Source of the DNA: Catenovulum adriaticum
GTDB lineage: Bacteria; Pseudomonadota; Gammaproteobacteria; Enterobacterales; Alteromonadaceae
Assembly (NCBI RefSeq): GCF_026725475.1
Contig: NZ_CP109965.1
Location: 1,922,001 to 1,986,000, forward strand
Reading direction: 5' to 3'
Length of the DNA stretch: 64,000 bases
Below the pieces are notes generated by a model. The model saw only the letters and a list, made by a program, of their open reading frames with translations. It did no database searches and was not told where the DNA came from. Shown in pieces: positions 18,434-27,476 of this stretch. The translations under genes and the position numbers were made by a program. Within the stretch, counting starts at the first letter, position 1. Each line of letters starts with the position of its first letter.

Positions 18434-18969
18434 ATCAATCCTTTCATCATTCGAGTTATCGTTGGGATATATACAATTGGAAGTCATATAATTTAGATAC
18501 AATTTCAATTTAGTCTGCTCTCAAAATTTGGCAAGTTTAATTACGGACAAAAAGCATAAAAATCAATCTTTTCAGCCAATTAAACAATACAATAAATCGA
18601 GATAAATCATCTTATAATCGGATAAAATGCAAATTTACCCAAGGCTATTAACTAAATCGGAACGGGTGCCATATAATTTTTCACACAATGGCATTAAAAA
18701 ATAAATAATTTTAGCGTGTTACTGTTTGAATAATTTAAAATAGTCTTTTAAATATCAACATGTTAAAACTTAAAAATCAGGTCCATCTGTTTTATTATTA
18801 AATATTTATCTGTTTATAAAACTAATCAATTTTTGTGCGTTTTACAAGCTAAAACTCGATATGGTGATTATTACTTATGATAGTTAACTTGAGCACTCTA
18901 TAAACAAGCGAATGATTTTTATTAAAAAGCCTTAACTTATTTAAATTTTATACCTGAGCACCTTATTAA
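18434..18969. other. AT-rich intergenic region, no gene seen
   Basis: About 536 bases between two divergent genes. It is very AT-rich and has stops in all frames. I found no RNA gene, no repeat matching another part of the window and no convincing hairpin. It should hold the promoters of both flanking genes, but no single -35/-10 pair stands out among the many A/T runs. Confidence 0.6.
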
Positions 18970-19383
18970 ATGTATAACATGGATTTAAACGTACAGCGCA
19001 AATTTAAAACCTATCCTAAAGATGCTTTTATTGCGCTAATGGCAACTCGAAAACTGATTATAAAAACAGCAAAAGATGACGGCATTAACGGGTTAACCGA
19101 AACACTCAAATGGGGTGAACCTAGCTACATTTCTAGCATTGGCAGTACCATTAGATTTGATTGGAAAGAGAAAACACCACAGCAATATTATATTTATTTT
19201 CACTGTCAAACAAAACTCATTGCGTGTTTTAAAGAATTATATGGTGACATTTTTGTATACGATGGAAACAGAGCTATCGTGTTTAAACTAGGTCAGGAAA
19301 TTCCTATTAACGCCCTTACCCATTGTATTTCGCTAGCCCTACGCTATAAAAAAATAAAACATGTAAACTTACTGGGCGCATAA
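18970..19383 (+). CDS. DUF1801 domain protein
   Basis: A 137-residue DUF1801 protein (YdhG-like fold). KWGEPSYISSIGSTIRFDWK and QYYIYFHCQTKLIACFKELY are typical. The family is small, cytoplasmic and of unknown biochemical role. The start may be ATG 18970 or 18979; neither has a clear ribosome site. It stands alone, with a hairpin (19385-19415) directly after the stop. Confidence 0.75.
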   Translation: MYNMDLNVQRKFKTYPKDAFIALMATRKLIIKTAKDDGINGLTETLKWGEPSYISSIGSTIRFDWKEKTPQQYYIYFHCQTKLIACFKELYGDIFVYDGNRAIVFKLGQEIPINALTHCISLALRYKKIKHVNLLGA

Positions 19384-19384
19384 A

Positions 19385-19415
19385 AAGCGATGCGCTCGTT
19401 AAAAATGCATCGCTT
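19385..19415 (+). terminator. Hairpin terminator after the DUF1801 gene
   Basis: A 9-bp perfect stem, AAGCGATGC / GCATCGCTT, with a 13-base loop, begins two bases after the stop codon. ATTTAATG follows, a weak T-run, so termination is likely but not certain. Confidence 0.5.
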
Positions 19416-19445
19416 ATTTAATGTTTAACCTAAACTTAAAACTAA

Positions 19446-20375
19446 TTAACTTTCAGCTTTTACGCTATCTTCATCACCTATATGTACCGCGCCACGCTTT
19501 TCAGCCAGCTGAATTTGGCGTTCTCGTTCAGCAAAACGTGCTTTATCTTCATCTGAAGTTTTATCAAAACAATGTGGACAGCTAACCCCTTTTTGGTATC
19601 TCTCATCTTGCTTTTCGGTTTCAGTAATTGGCATACGGCAAGCATAGCATTGGTCATAACTACCCTGCTCTAAATTATGATCAACCGTCACTCTCTGGTC
19701 AAAAACAAAACATTCACCTTTCCATTTGGTTTGTTCTGCAGGTACTTCTTCTAAATATTTTAAAATACCGCCTTTTAAGTGATAAACTTCGTCAAATCCT
19801 TGCTCTTTCAAATAAGCCGTTGATTTTTCACAGCGGATACCACCCGTGCAAAACATAGCCACTTTTTTATGTTTTTTGGCATCTAAATGCTTTTCAACAT
19901 ATTCTGGAAATTCACGAAAAGTTGTGGTTTTAGGGTCAACCGCATTTTCAAAAGTACCAATGGCCACTTCATAATCATTCCGAGTATCAACTAATAAAAC
20001 ATCAGGGTCAGAAATTAAAGCATTCCAATCTTTAGGTTCAACATAAGTACCAACGACCTGCCTTGGATCTATACCTTCAACCCCCATGGTCACAATTTCC
20101 TTTTTAAGCTTAACTTTCGTTCGATAAAAAGTTTGCTCTTGGGCAATGGATTCTTTGTGCTCAATATCCGCTAAACGAGGATCCGATTTTAACCAATTTA
20201 ACACCGCATCAATCCCTTCTCTAGGGCCTGACACCGTGCCGTTAATACCTTCAACCGCCAATAATAAAGTACCTTTTACTTGGTTATCTACCATCACATT
20301 ATGCAAAGGCTCTCTTAAAGCTTCAAAGTTATCAAGACGGGTAAATTTATAAAGTGCTGCAACTACGTAGTTCAT
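19446..20375 (-). CDS. trhO: tRNA U34 oxygen-dependent hydroxylase TrhO (YceA, rhodanese fold)
   Basis: A 309-residue TrhO that hydroxylates uridine 34 in certain tRNAs, using oxygen, on the way to 5-methoxy- or 5-carboxymethoxyuridine. The rhodanese-like domain carries the catalytic cysteine in MFCTGGIRCEKSTAYL. A C-terminal cysteine set (CYACRMPI and CPHCF) may bind metal. I place the start at ATG 20375 (MNYVVAALYKFTRLDNF), with AGAGGA 8 bases upstream; an earlier in-frame ATG at 20480 has no ribosome site. The CBS gene ends just upstream. Confidence 0.92.
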   Translation of the reverse strand: MNYVVAALYKFTRLDNFEALREPLHNVMVDNQVKGTLLLAVEGINGTVSGPREGIDAVLNWLKSDPRLADIEHKESIAQEQTFYRTKVKLKKEIVTMGVEGIDPRQVVGTYVEPKDWNALISDPDVLLVDTRNDYEVAIGTFENAVDPKTTTFREFPEYVEKHLDAKKHKKVAMFCTGGIRCEKSTAYLKEQGFDEVYHLKGGILKYLEEVPAEQTKWKGECFVFDQRVTVDHNLEQGSYDQCYACRMPITETEKQDERYQKGVSCPHCFDKTSDEDKARFAERERQIQLAEKRGAVHIGDEDSVKAES

Positions 20376-20487
20376 TAGGCTTCCTCTGTTCAGTCCAATC
20401 GTAAGTTGGATACAAAAATTAAGCTGCGAATTATACGATTTTTTTCCTAAAATGCGAATAAAGCGGTTGATATAGATCAATAAACAA

Positions 20488-20910
20488 TTAAGCTTCTTTT
20501 TGCTTAACTCTTTGCCTCATTAATTTAATCAAATCACGCCAGCTAACAATACCAATTGGTTTATTTGTTTCATCTACAATTGGGATACACGAAATAATAT
20601 GTTCATCAAAGCATTTGATTATATCAACCAAGTTACTCTCCACTGATAATGTAACGGGATGACGCGACATAATTTGATGAACTCTCTTATTTAAAGTCGC
20701 ACGATCTCTTGCTTGTTCGGATGCAGTATCAAGATTTGGACTAAGCGCTTTTAGCCAATCTCGATCCGACACCACACCCACTAACTTTGATTTTTCAACC
20801 ACTAATAAATGATGAAAATGTGTATTATTGAAAATTTCACTGACTACAGATAAAGCGTCATCAGGCTCAACAGTTACCACCGGCTTAGACATCAAGTCAC
20901 TTATTTTCAT
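20488..20910 (-). CDS. CBS-domain pair protein
   Basis: A 140-residue protein made of two CBS motifs and nothing else: MKISDLMSKPVVTVEPDDAL with a DRDWLKAL end, then VHQIMSRHPVTLSVESNLVD with an IGIVSWRDLIKLMR end. Such pairs bind adenosine nucleotides and act as energy sensors or as stand-alone regulators. It lies upstream of trhO on the same strand with a gap of about 112 bases to the trhO start. No partner is identified. Confidence 0.85.
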   Translation of the reverse strand: MKISDLMSKPVVTVEPDDALSVVSEIFNNTHFHHLLVVEKSKLVGVVSDRDWLKALSPNLDTASEQARDRATLNKRVHQIMSRHPVTLSVESNLVDIIKCFDEHIISCIPIVDETNKPIGIVSWRDLIKLMRQRVKQKEA

Positions 20911-21223
20911 CTAATCACAACTCCTTTATTAATGTTTAACACACTTAGAATATTTAAAGTGATTCTAACGCCAATTACAACCTCAATTAATCCCTTTAGT
21001 ACCCACTTAAATTTAACCAACCTAGATGACCCCTACTCGGTGTAATGAATATGTTTCAAACGGCCTTTTTTAACGGAGACTGCGTTAAATTTACTTGCAT
21101 AAATCCCAATGGATAAGGGAAGTAGAGCGGCGTTGAAACTAACGCAGAGGCTAGTTATTAACGCGCGAATTTAACTTGTCCACGCAACAAAATTATAATT
21201 AGCCATCATGCAGTGCTATAAAA
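20911..21223. other. Intergenic region, no gene seen
   Basis: About 313 bases between the CBS gene and the end of the AraC-type gene. No open frame of useful length, RNA gene or window-internal repeat was found. GGAGACTGCGTTAAATTT (21075-21092) and AACTAACGCAGAGG (21138-21151) form an imperfect inverted pair of unknown meaning. Confidence 0.5.
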
Positions 21224-22099
21224 TTAAATAAATAAAGAAATCGGTAAACAAAAATCCAGTTCAAATAACTCATCAGCTGTCAAAAATTGGTTTTTATAAT
21301 ATTGAACATAAGCAGGTGTCGATTGCATTTTAAAGCCAGACGCGGGCAACCATTGCTCTAAAATGTAACTTAGCTGCGGTAATAAGTCGCCATATTTCCC
21401 TGTTAACTTAAAAACAGCATGTAAACCGCCTGGAATCATTAAGCTATTAACAACCCCCCGACGAGTTAAAGGAGTATCAATAGCCAAGCAAGCTACATAT
21501 CGGCATTGCGCCAATTCAACCACAGCTGGATTCGATTGATGTAAGCCAAATTGCTGTGAAAAGTCGCGTTTTTCTATCTGTGCCCAAGCCTGAAGAATTT
21601 GCCATGCTTGACGAATAGAACGCCCGTAACCAGTATGCCGAACATACGCAACATGCCGATTTGGCAAATTAATAATATTTGCTGGAGGACATTTGGATTT
21701 ATCTAGCCTTTGATACGCAGCCGCTATTTCAGCGTCTTTTAAATAAGGCTTATCTTTATTTTCACTTTCACTCTGTCGCCATTGACCCGGCGACATAAAA
21801 AAAATAGATTTAAATGCACGACTAAAAGATGAAACCGAAGAAAAACCACTTTTCGTCGCAATTTCTAACACACTAGCCTTAGAATCAAACATTAACTGAT
21901 TGGCAGCAAACTCTAAACGCGCTCGACGAATATATGAATGCACGGGTTCACCCACCACTTGTTTGAAAGTACGGTGGAAATGTTGCTCAGAGTAAGCCGC
22001 AATATCAGCTAAATCTTTCGCCGGTAGATCAAAGGTTATATCTTGATGAATATAGGCTAATACATCATTTATTCTCGAGATTTTTTGTTCTGATGACAT
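21224..22099 (-). CDS. AraC-family regulator with GyrI-like effector domain
   Basis: A 291-residue regulator. Its N-terminal third is an AraC double helix-turn-helix (LADIAAYSEQHFHRTFKQVV, then VLEIATKSGFSSVSSFSRAF and MSPGQWR). Its C-terminal 150 residues are a GyrI/SOUL-like small-molecule domain (VAYVRHTGYGRSIRQAW). This reversed order, DNA-binding first, is that of the Rob/SoxS-GyrI group. It is divergent from an aminotransferase gene 141 bases away, which it may control. The ligand is unknown. Confidence 0.88.
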   Translation of the reverse strand: MSSEQKISRINDVLAYIHQDITFDLPAKDLADIAAYSEQHFHRTFKQVVGEPVHSYIRRARLEFAANQLMFDSKASVLEIATKSGFSSVSSFSRAFKSIFFMSPGQWRQSESENKDKPYLKDAEIAAAYQRLDKSKCPPANIINLPNRHVAYVRHTGYGRSIRQAWQILQAWAQIEKRDFSQQFGLHQSNPAVVELAQCRYVACLAIDTPLTRRGVVNSLMIPGGLHAVFKLTGKYGDLLPQLSYILEQWLPASGFKMQSTPAYVQYYKNQFLTADELFELDFCLPISLFI

Positions 22100-22240
22100 T
22101 TTAAAATTCTCTGGACAAACCGTACATGGCTATCTTTTTACATATATCATAAACGGACATATATAAAAGCATAAAAGGACATCACTTAGCAATTTATTTC
22201 AAGTAAGCTTGGGCAAATTTTTTTCAGTGTGCCAATCAGT

Positions 22241-23401
22241 ATGAAAATCGCAAAATCATTACAACAAATTCAACCTTCTTACATTCGCGAAATTTTAGCG
22301 GCTGCGCAAACGCAAGGCGTTATCTCGCTCGCTGGCGGCTTACCCGATGGCGAAAGCTTTCCACTTGATTTAATGGAAGATTCACTTAACACGCTAGCAG
22401 CAAGCCCTCAATTATTTCAATATGGGCACACCGCAGGTTATGCACCTTTACTCGATTATTTTAAACAAACAGAGCAACAACCCGGCCACCACAGCGCAAT
22501 TGTTTGTACGGGCTCGCAACAAGCTTTAGATTTAATCGCTCGTGCTTTTTTAAATCCAAATGATATTGTTGTAATGGAAGCACCTAGCTATTTAGGCGCA
22601 TTACAAGTATTTGGCTTAGCCCAAGCGAATGTGCAAAGTATTCAACAACGCGCAGACGGCCCTGACTTGGCTCAACTAGAAGCAAAATTTGCGACCGGTG
22701 AAGTAGTGATGTTTTACGCGGTTCCAGATTTTCATAACCCAACTGGTGTGTGCTGGTCACTTGAAGTAAGACAAAAAGTTGCCCAACTTTGTATTCAATA
22801 TAATGTCACTTTAATTGAAGACGTGCCTTACCGTGAACTTAGATTTAATGGCCAGGCGTTGCCACTCACCTCTAGCTTTTGTCCAGATAACTCATTAGTC
22901 TTACGCTCGTTTTCTAAAATAGCGACACCTGGCATTCGACTTGGTTTATTAACAGGAAAAACCGATTGGATTAACCCACTCATAAAAGTAAAACAATCTT
23001 CTGATTTGCATTCATCTGTTCCAATGCAAGCGGTTTTATTAGACTTGTTAAAACACCCTAACTTTGACAAGCATCTGGCGAAATTACGTGATTTATACCA
23101 AAAACGTTATCTTGCGTTAACAGAGCAACTAAGTCAAAAATTACCAGCTGGTTGCCAATTTAATACAGTTGATGGCGGTATGTTTATTTGGCTAACCGTG
23201 CCTGATTGTAATACTTACCAATTAGCACAAGCGGCCATTGATAATAATGTCGCTGTTGTGCCTAGTGCTGTATTTTATCAGCAAGGTGAAACGGTTGAGC
23301 CAGCGTTAAGGTTAAACTTTACGAATGCCAGCGAAAGCGAGCTCGCAACCGCAGTTGATCGTTTAGTTACGGCTATAAATGAGAGTTGCAAACCAATTTA
23401 A
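22241..23401 (+). CDS. PLP-dependent aminotransferase, class I/II (2-aminoadipate/MocR-like)
   Basis: A PLP aminotransferase of fold type I. I choose ATG 22241 (386 residues, MKIAKSLQQIQPSYIREILA); an in-frame GTG at 22229 is also possible, and neither has a good ribosome site. The glycine loop VISLAGGLPDGESFP, the aspartate in VMFYAVPDFHNPTGVCW, and the Schiff-base lysine in LVLRSFSKIATPGIRLG are present. It matches the stand-alone aminotransferase group that includes LysN-type 2-aminoadipate transaminases. The substrate cannot be read from the sequence. It is divergent from the AraC-type gene. Confidence 0.85.
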   Translation: MKIAKSLQQIQPSYIREILAAAQTQGVISLAGGLPDGESFPLDLMEDSLNTLAASPQLFQYGHTAGYAPLLDYFKQTEQQPGHHSAIVCTGSQQALDLIARAFLNPNDIVVMEAPSYLGALQVFGLAQANVQSIQQRADGPDLAQLEAKFATGEVVMFYAVPDFHNPTGVCWSLEVRQKVAQLCIQYNVTLIEDVPYRELRFNGQALPLTSSFCPDNSLVLRSFSKIATPGIRLGLLTGKTDWINPLIKVKQSSDLHSSVPMQAVLLDLLKHPNFDKHLAKLRDLYQKRYLALTEQLSQKLPAGCQFNTVDGGMFIWLTVPDCNTYQLAQAAIDNNVAVVPSAVFYQQGETVEPALRLNFTNASESELATAVDRLVTAINESCKPI

Positions 23402-23613
23402 TTAATTTTTAATTTATAGGCCCATTCTTTTAGCCTACACCTACCCTTACAGACCTACACTTTGGATAAAAGTTAGGTCCAGCGGCACAATGTAGGCTTC
23501 AAACAAACCAATACATACAAAATAAGTTCAACGCGCTCCATTTCAACAGATTCGCTCCAAACGATAAAGCTTGATAAGATGCCATCACACTTTGCAACTC
23601 AAAAGGAAAGCGC

Positions 23614-24264
23614 ATGAAACTATTTGTATTTGATCATTGTCCATTTTGTTTAAAAGCAAGAATGGCTGTGGGCTATAAAAATTTACCAGTCGCTATTGAG
23701 TACTTACAAAATCATGATGTTCAAGCCAGAATAGATAAAGTAGGTGCCAATACGGTGCCTATTTTACAAACTGAAAATGGTAATTATATCGCCGAAAGTT
23801 TGGATATTGTTGAATACTTGGATCGCTCAGACGGCCAACCACAATTACTAGACTCAACTCAATCAACACAAATTAATCGATGGTTAAGTCAAGCCAGCGA
23901 GGCTAGCAATACACTTGTGTTTCCACGTTGGTTAAAAATTGAGTTACCAGAATTTGCCAGCCAAGAAGCCAAAGATTGGTTCGAAAAAAATAAAACACGA
24001 ATGATTGATATGAGCTTTGAGAGCGCTTTTGAACAATCTAATTTAGCAATTGAAAACATGCATTCTGTTTTACAGCGATTAGATTTTCTTCAACTCCCTT
24101 CAGACCGCAATAATCAACTAAGCTATGACGATATTAATTTATTTCCGTTTTTGCGCAATTTAACTGTGGTAAAAGGCTTAAAATTTCCAAATAAAGTTGC
24201 GGAATATATTGATCAAGTCGCTAAATTAACCCGAATAAAATTATATACCGCTCAAGCCATTTAG
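23614..24264 (+). CDS. grxB: Glutaredoxin 2 (GST-like)
   Basis: A 216-residue GrxB. It has a thioredoxin-fold N-terminus with the active site CPFC (KLFVFDHCPFCLKARMAVG), the conserved cis-proline loop NTVPILQTENG and the glutathione site ESLDIVEYLD. A helical GST-like C-terminal domain follows. E. coli GrxB has CPYC; here it is CPFC. It reduces protein disulfides and glutathionylated proteins with glutathione. AAAGGAAAGC precedes the ATG. It stands alone with a hairpin after it. Confidence 0.9.
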   Translation: MKLFVFDHCPFCLKARMAVGYKNLPVAIEYLQNHDVQARIDKVGANTVPILQTENGNYIAESLDIVEYLDRSDGQPQLLDSTQSTQINRWLSQASEASNTLVFPRWLKIELPEFASQEAKDWFEKNKTRMIDMSFESAFEQSNLAIENMHSVLQRLDFLQLPSDRNNQLSYDDINLFPFLRNLTVVKGLKFPNKVAEYIDQVAKLTRIKLYTAQAI

Positions 24265-24280
24265 CCCTTAACACAGTCAA

Positions 24281-24323
24281 CAGCTGGTTACGCCATTATA
24301 TAAATCTGTGTTATAACCAGCTG
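24281..24323 (+). terminator. Inverted repeat after grxB
   Basis: CAGCTGGTTA (24281-24290) and TAACCAGCTG (24314-24323) pair exactly around a 23-base loop, followed by ATTTTCT. It is probably a terminator for grxB, with a modest T-run. Confidence 0.5.
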
Positions 24324-24360
24324 ATTTTCTAATTCGACAGTGTACGAATAAACCGATTGC

Positions 24361-24615
24361 TTAGCTGCCGTTAAACTTAGCTTTTGCTTGCTCTACTTTT
24401 GAAAAGTCTAATCCTAATTCGTCAACCGCCTGCTTAATTAAATCTGGGTTGCCCATCACTGTCATCATTAACGCTTGCAATTTATCAGCAGGTAAACCTA
24501 AAGATTGAATAGTCGGCATAGCGGCTAACGGGTTATCTGTTAATTGAGTAAATAATTCAGCAATTTTTTCATCGCTTACATTCAACTCTTTTAATGTTTG
24601 AATAATTGGGTTCAT
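24361..24615 (-). CDS. DUF2999 family protein
   Basis: A small acidic, helical protein of 84 residues, starting NPIIQTLKELNVSDEKIAEL and including AMPTIQSLGLPADKLQAL and DELGLDFSKVEQAK. I recognise it as DUF2999, a family found in Shewanella, Vibrio and relatives with no assigned function. It has no signal peptide or membrane segment. A ribosome-like GGAG lies about 8 bases before the ATG. It stands alone between grxB and cysG. Confidence 0.75.
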   Translation of the reverse strand: MNPIIQTLKELNVSDEKIAELFTQLTDNPLAAMPTIQSLGLPADKLQALMMTVMGNPDLIKQAVDELGLDFSKVEQAKAKFNGS

Positions 24616-24937
24616 TGTTGCTCCTACTTTATAATCTACTTTATAAATAGTGGGCTTTATACTCTGAATTAAATTAAATGTCAGCCTTTGTACGTGTTTA
24701 TCTTTGTATATAATGTGAGTCGAGCGGAAATGATTTAGACAAAGCAGAAATAACGAGCTTCTGTTTTGCCTAAGACTAAAATAACCTATAGCTCGTTAAA
24801 AATCATGGCAAGGATTAATCAAGACGAACCCCATACATTTTTATCGCTTTTAAGTGAATCCGTAAAAAGCAAAGCCGATATTCTGATATACTCAATTTAA
24901 AAATTTGCTGGTGCTTTTAGCTGTATAGGATCAACCA

Positions 24938-26359
24938 ATGGAACAATTTCCGATATTTTTAAATTTAAATAATTTTCCTTGTGCTGTTGTCGGGGGCGGT
25001 GATGTCGCGTTTAGAAAAGCCAGCGCATTACTTAAAGCACAGGCCGAACTGACCATTATTTCACCCAAAGTTTGCCCTGAATTAAAACAACTCATTGACG
25101 ACCATCATTTAACTTGGCTTAATCAAAATTACCAAGATCAGCTAATTGATAATATGCGTTTAGTTGTCGCCGCAACGGATAACGAAACCGTTAATGCCCA
25201 AGTTTACGCTTATTGTGAAGCCCATAAAATTTTAATTAATACCGTTGACTCACCTAAATATTGCCGTTATACCACACCTTCTATTGTTGATCGCTCCCCT
25301 ATTTTAATCGCGATTTCATCAGCCGGTATGAGCCCCGTATTAGCCAGACGGATCAGAGCGACAATAGAGTCCAGCTTGCCGCAAGCATTAGGCGAAATAG
25401 CAGAGTATGCAGGTTCGCTGCGCACACGAATTAAGCAAGCTTTCAGTACATTAGATCAAAGGCGAACTTTTTGGGAAAACTTTTTTTCCAGTTCCATCGT
25501 CAGTCGCTTTCGCCAGCTAAAAGCTGAACAAAAAGAACAAATTGTCAACGATTTAATTGCCAATGAACAAGTGCAAGGTGAAGTTTGGTTAGTCGGTGCT
25601 GGTCCTGGTGATGAAGAATTATTGACCATTAAAGCACTGCAAAAAATGCAGCTCGCTGATGTAATTGTTTACGATAGACTCATCTCCCAAAAAACGCTTG
25701 ATTTAGCTCGTAAAGATGCAGATTTTATTTGTGTCGGTAAACAAAAAAATTATCATTTAAAACAACAAGAAGAAATTAACGATTTATTAGTTAGATTAGC
25801 CCAAGAAGGTAAAAAAGTATGCCGTTTAAAAGGCGGAGATCCTTTCATTTTTGGCCGAGGTGGTGAAGAATTAGAAACCTTGGTTGAACACCAAATTCCA
25901 TTTCAAGTCATTCCAGCTGTCACAGCCGCGGCTGGTTGCGCCAGTTATGCAGGCATACCGCTTACCCACAGAGATTACGCCAGAAAAGTCGTATTTGTCA
26001 CAGGCCAAAACAGTAAAGCCGGTGATTATCCAGATTGGCAAGCACTGGTTCGTCCATACCAAACATTAGTGGTTTATATGGGCTTAACCCGAGCGCAATT
26101 AATTAAAGATGAGTTGATTCATCATGGAATGAGTAAAAGCATGCCTGTGGCGATTGTTGAAAAAGGCACCACCCGCGAGCAAAAAGTATACGTTGGCAAT
26201 TTAGATAATCTACCGCAACTGGCCAGAGACAATCAGATTGGTTCACCTGCTTTATTAATTATTGGGGAAGTGGTTAAACTTGCAAATACCCTTAACTGGT
26301 TTAATCCAGATGAATTGACTGATGAAACCAGTACTTTTAACACTTATATAAAGCCGTAA
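24938..26359 (+). CDS. cysG: Siroheme synthase CysG
   Basis: A 473-residue trifunctional enzyme. The N-terminal 210 residues are the precorrin-2 dehydrogenase/ferrochelatase (NAD-binding CAVVGGGDVAFRKASALL; ISSAGMSPVLARRIRA around the E. coli phosphoserine region). The rest is the uroporphyrinogen-III methyltransferase (VWLVGAGPGDEELLTIKAL, CRLKGGDPFIFGRGGEE, AGIPLTHRDYA). It makes siroheme for sulfite and nitrite reductases. Both halves are intact and the length is normal. It is a single-gene unit; an interrupted hairpin and a repeat element follow. Confidence 0.95.
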   Translation: MEQFPIFLNLNNFPCAVVGGGDVAFRKASALLKAQAELTIISPKVCPELKQLIDDHHLTWLNQNYQDQLIDNMRLVVAATDNETVNAQVYAYCEAHKILINTVDSPKYCRYTTPSIVDRSPILIAISSAGMSPVLARRIRATIESSLPQALGEIAEYAGSLRTRIKQAFSTLDQRRTFWENFFSSSIVSRFRQLKAEQKEQIVNDLIANEQVQGEVWLVGAGPGDEELLTIKALQKMQLADVIVYDRLISQKTLDLARKDADFICVGKQKNYHLKQQEEINDLLVRLAQEGKKVCRLKGGDPFIFGRGGEELETLVEHQIPFQVIPAVTAAAGCASYAGIPLTHRDYARKVVFVTGQNSKAGDYPDWQALVRPYQTLVVYMGLTRAQLIKDELIHHGMSKSMPVAIVEKGTTREQKVYVGNLDNLPQLARDNQIGSPALLIIGEVVKLANTLNWFNPDELTDETSTFNTYIKP

Positions 26360-26424
26360 AATCTACTTTATTGAGTTGATTTATAGAATAGATTGCACAC
26401 ATTGCGTGCTTTAGTTAAAACCAA

Positions 26425-26461
26425 AAGGCCTAAATTTGATACTCTATCGAAATTAGGCCTT
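26425..26461 (+). terminator. Hairpin after cysG, abutting the repeat element
   Basis: AAGGCCTAAATTT (26425-26437) and AAATTAGGCCTT (26450-26461) form a 12-bp stem with one bulged base and a 12-base loop. A terminator would need a T-run next, but after TTGCTA the repeat element begins. The element may have landed just past, or inside, the terminator tail. Confidence 0.5.
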
Positions 26462-26465
26462 GCTA

Positions 26466-26826
26466 GGGTCTGTTGACCTTTTGGGTACAATTTTGCAGCA
26501 GTTTGTTTGGTATTTATACAAGGCATAGCGATTGACGTGTAGTGGGCTACATAAATGAGCTATAAAGACTTTATGCTCCTGCAAAGTCACCTTACCCCAC
26601 ATCCATGTGGGGCAACACAGTAGAAATGCTAAACAAACGCTGCCCTTCGGGTTCGTCCTAAACGCTTTTTGCTCTTTGTTGCCTGCATGGATGCAGGTAC
26701 TTAGCGTGAGCAGGATGCGGTAGCTGTGCTCGATATTGACATAGAAGAACTATGCTACATATCTCGCGTCGCGATCAAAAAGCGTTTAGTTAGAACAAAA
26801 TTTGTACTCCAAACGTCAACAGACCC
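26466..26826 (+). repeat. Structured MITE-like repeat, copy 1 (361 bp)
   Basis: A noncoding element with 12-bp perfect terminal inverted repeats, GGGTCTGTTGAC and GTCAACAGACCC, flanked on both sides by TA. A second copy lies at 40641-40992 in the same orientation. Inside are nested pairings. Domain A is closed by 26501-26510 with 26629-26638 and contains hairpins at 26539-26550, 26567-26588 and 26595-26612. Domain B is closed by 26658-26671 with 26776-26789 (14 bp, perfect) and contains hairpins at 26681-26698, 26708-26731 and 26740-26754. Many differences from copy 2 keep the pairing. G-T pairs fit the plus strand as the RNA. I know no family to assign. Confidence 0.85.
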
Positions 26827-26881
26827 TAGCGCTTTAAATACATCCCGTTTTAAGAAATCACTTCATTATTCTGCCTTGTCG

Positions 26882-27367
26882 TTATGACATTTGGCGGTTT
26901 TCAATCGCTAAACCGCAAACCGTTTGCAAGTGCTCAGCTATGCTTTCTAAGTTGTAATCTTGCTGCGGTGGAATACGAATAAACGAATGCTGCCCTTTTA
27001 AACAGGCAAGCACCCAATCGTTTTTCCGTTCGTTTTCAGCACGAGTATCTAACTCAATAACAGCCAAAATAGCATTGTTTTTATCCGTAATCACAAAATC
27101 CATCAACTTACTTAGCGAATTACGTTTTAGCAATTTGTCTTGTGCGCTAATTAAGTAAGCAAGCGAAACTTGGCAGTGTATACGGTACTCAGAGCTTAAT
27201 ATTTGCTGTAATAACAAATGTAATTTTTGCCTAGGGTTTAACTGCAACGCTTCATGCTTTTTGATAAATTCGAAACGGTCAATTTTAGCTTGTTGCTGTT
27301 TTTTTTGCCAAAAATGCGTTGCAATTAAAACAAGGATAAATACGCCAACGACAATAAGTATATTCAT
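26882..27367 (-). CDS. DUF2726 domain protein, membrane-anchored
   Basis: A 161-residue protein with an N-terminal membrane segment (NILIVVGVFILVLIATHFW), a basic QKKQQQAK linker, and a DUF2726 domain. That domain includes SKLMDFVITDKNNAILAVIE and LDTRAENERKNDWVL. The domain resembles a restriction-endonuclease-like fold in some databases, and its cellular role is unknown. It stands alone on the minus strand; ybbP ends about 110 bases upstream. Confidence 0.8.
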   Translation of the reverse strand: MNILIVVGVFILVLIATHFWQKKQQQAKIDRFEFIKKHEALQLNPRQKLHLLLQQILSSEYRIHCQVSLAYLISAQDKLLKRNSLSKLMDFVITDKNNAILAVIELDTRAENERKNDWVLACLKGQHSFIRIPPQQDYNLESIAEHLQTVCGLAIENRQMS

Positions 27368-27476
27368 TCATTTTAAGTTTTTTATAGTGTTATATAAACT
27401 ATGGTAACGGCCCCATTTAATTAAAGCTACTGATAAATTTAATCAATAGAAAAGTCCTTTTAAAATTAATGTCCAA

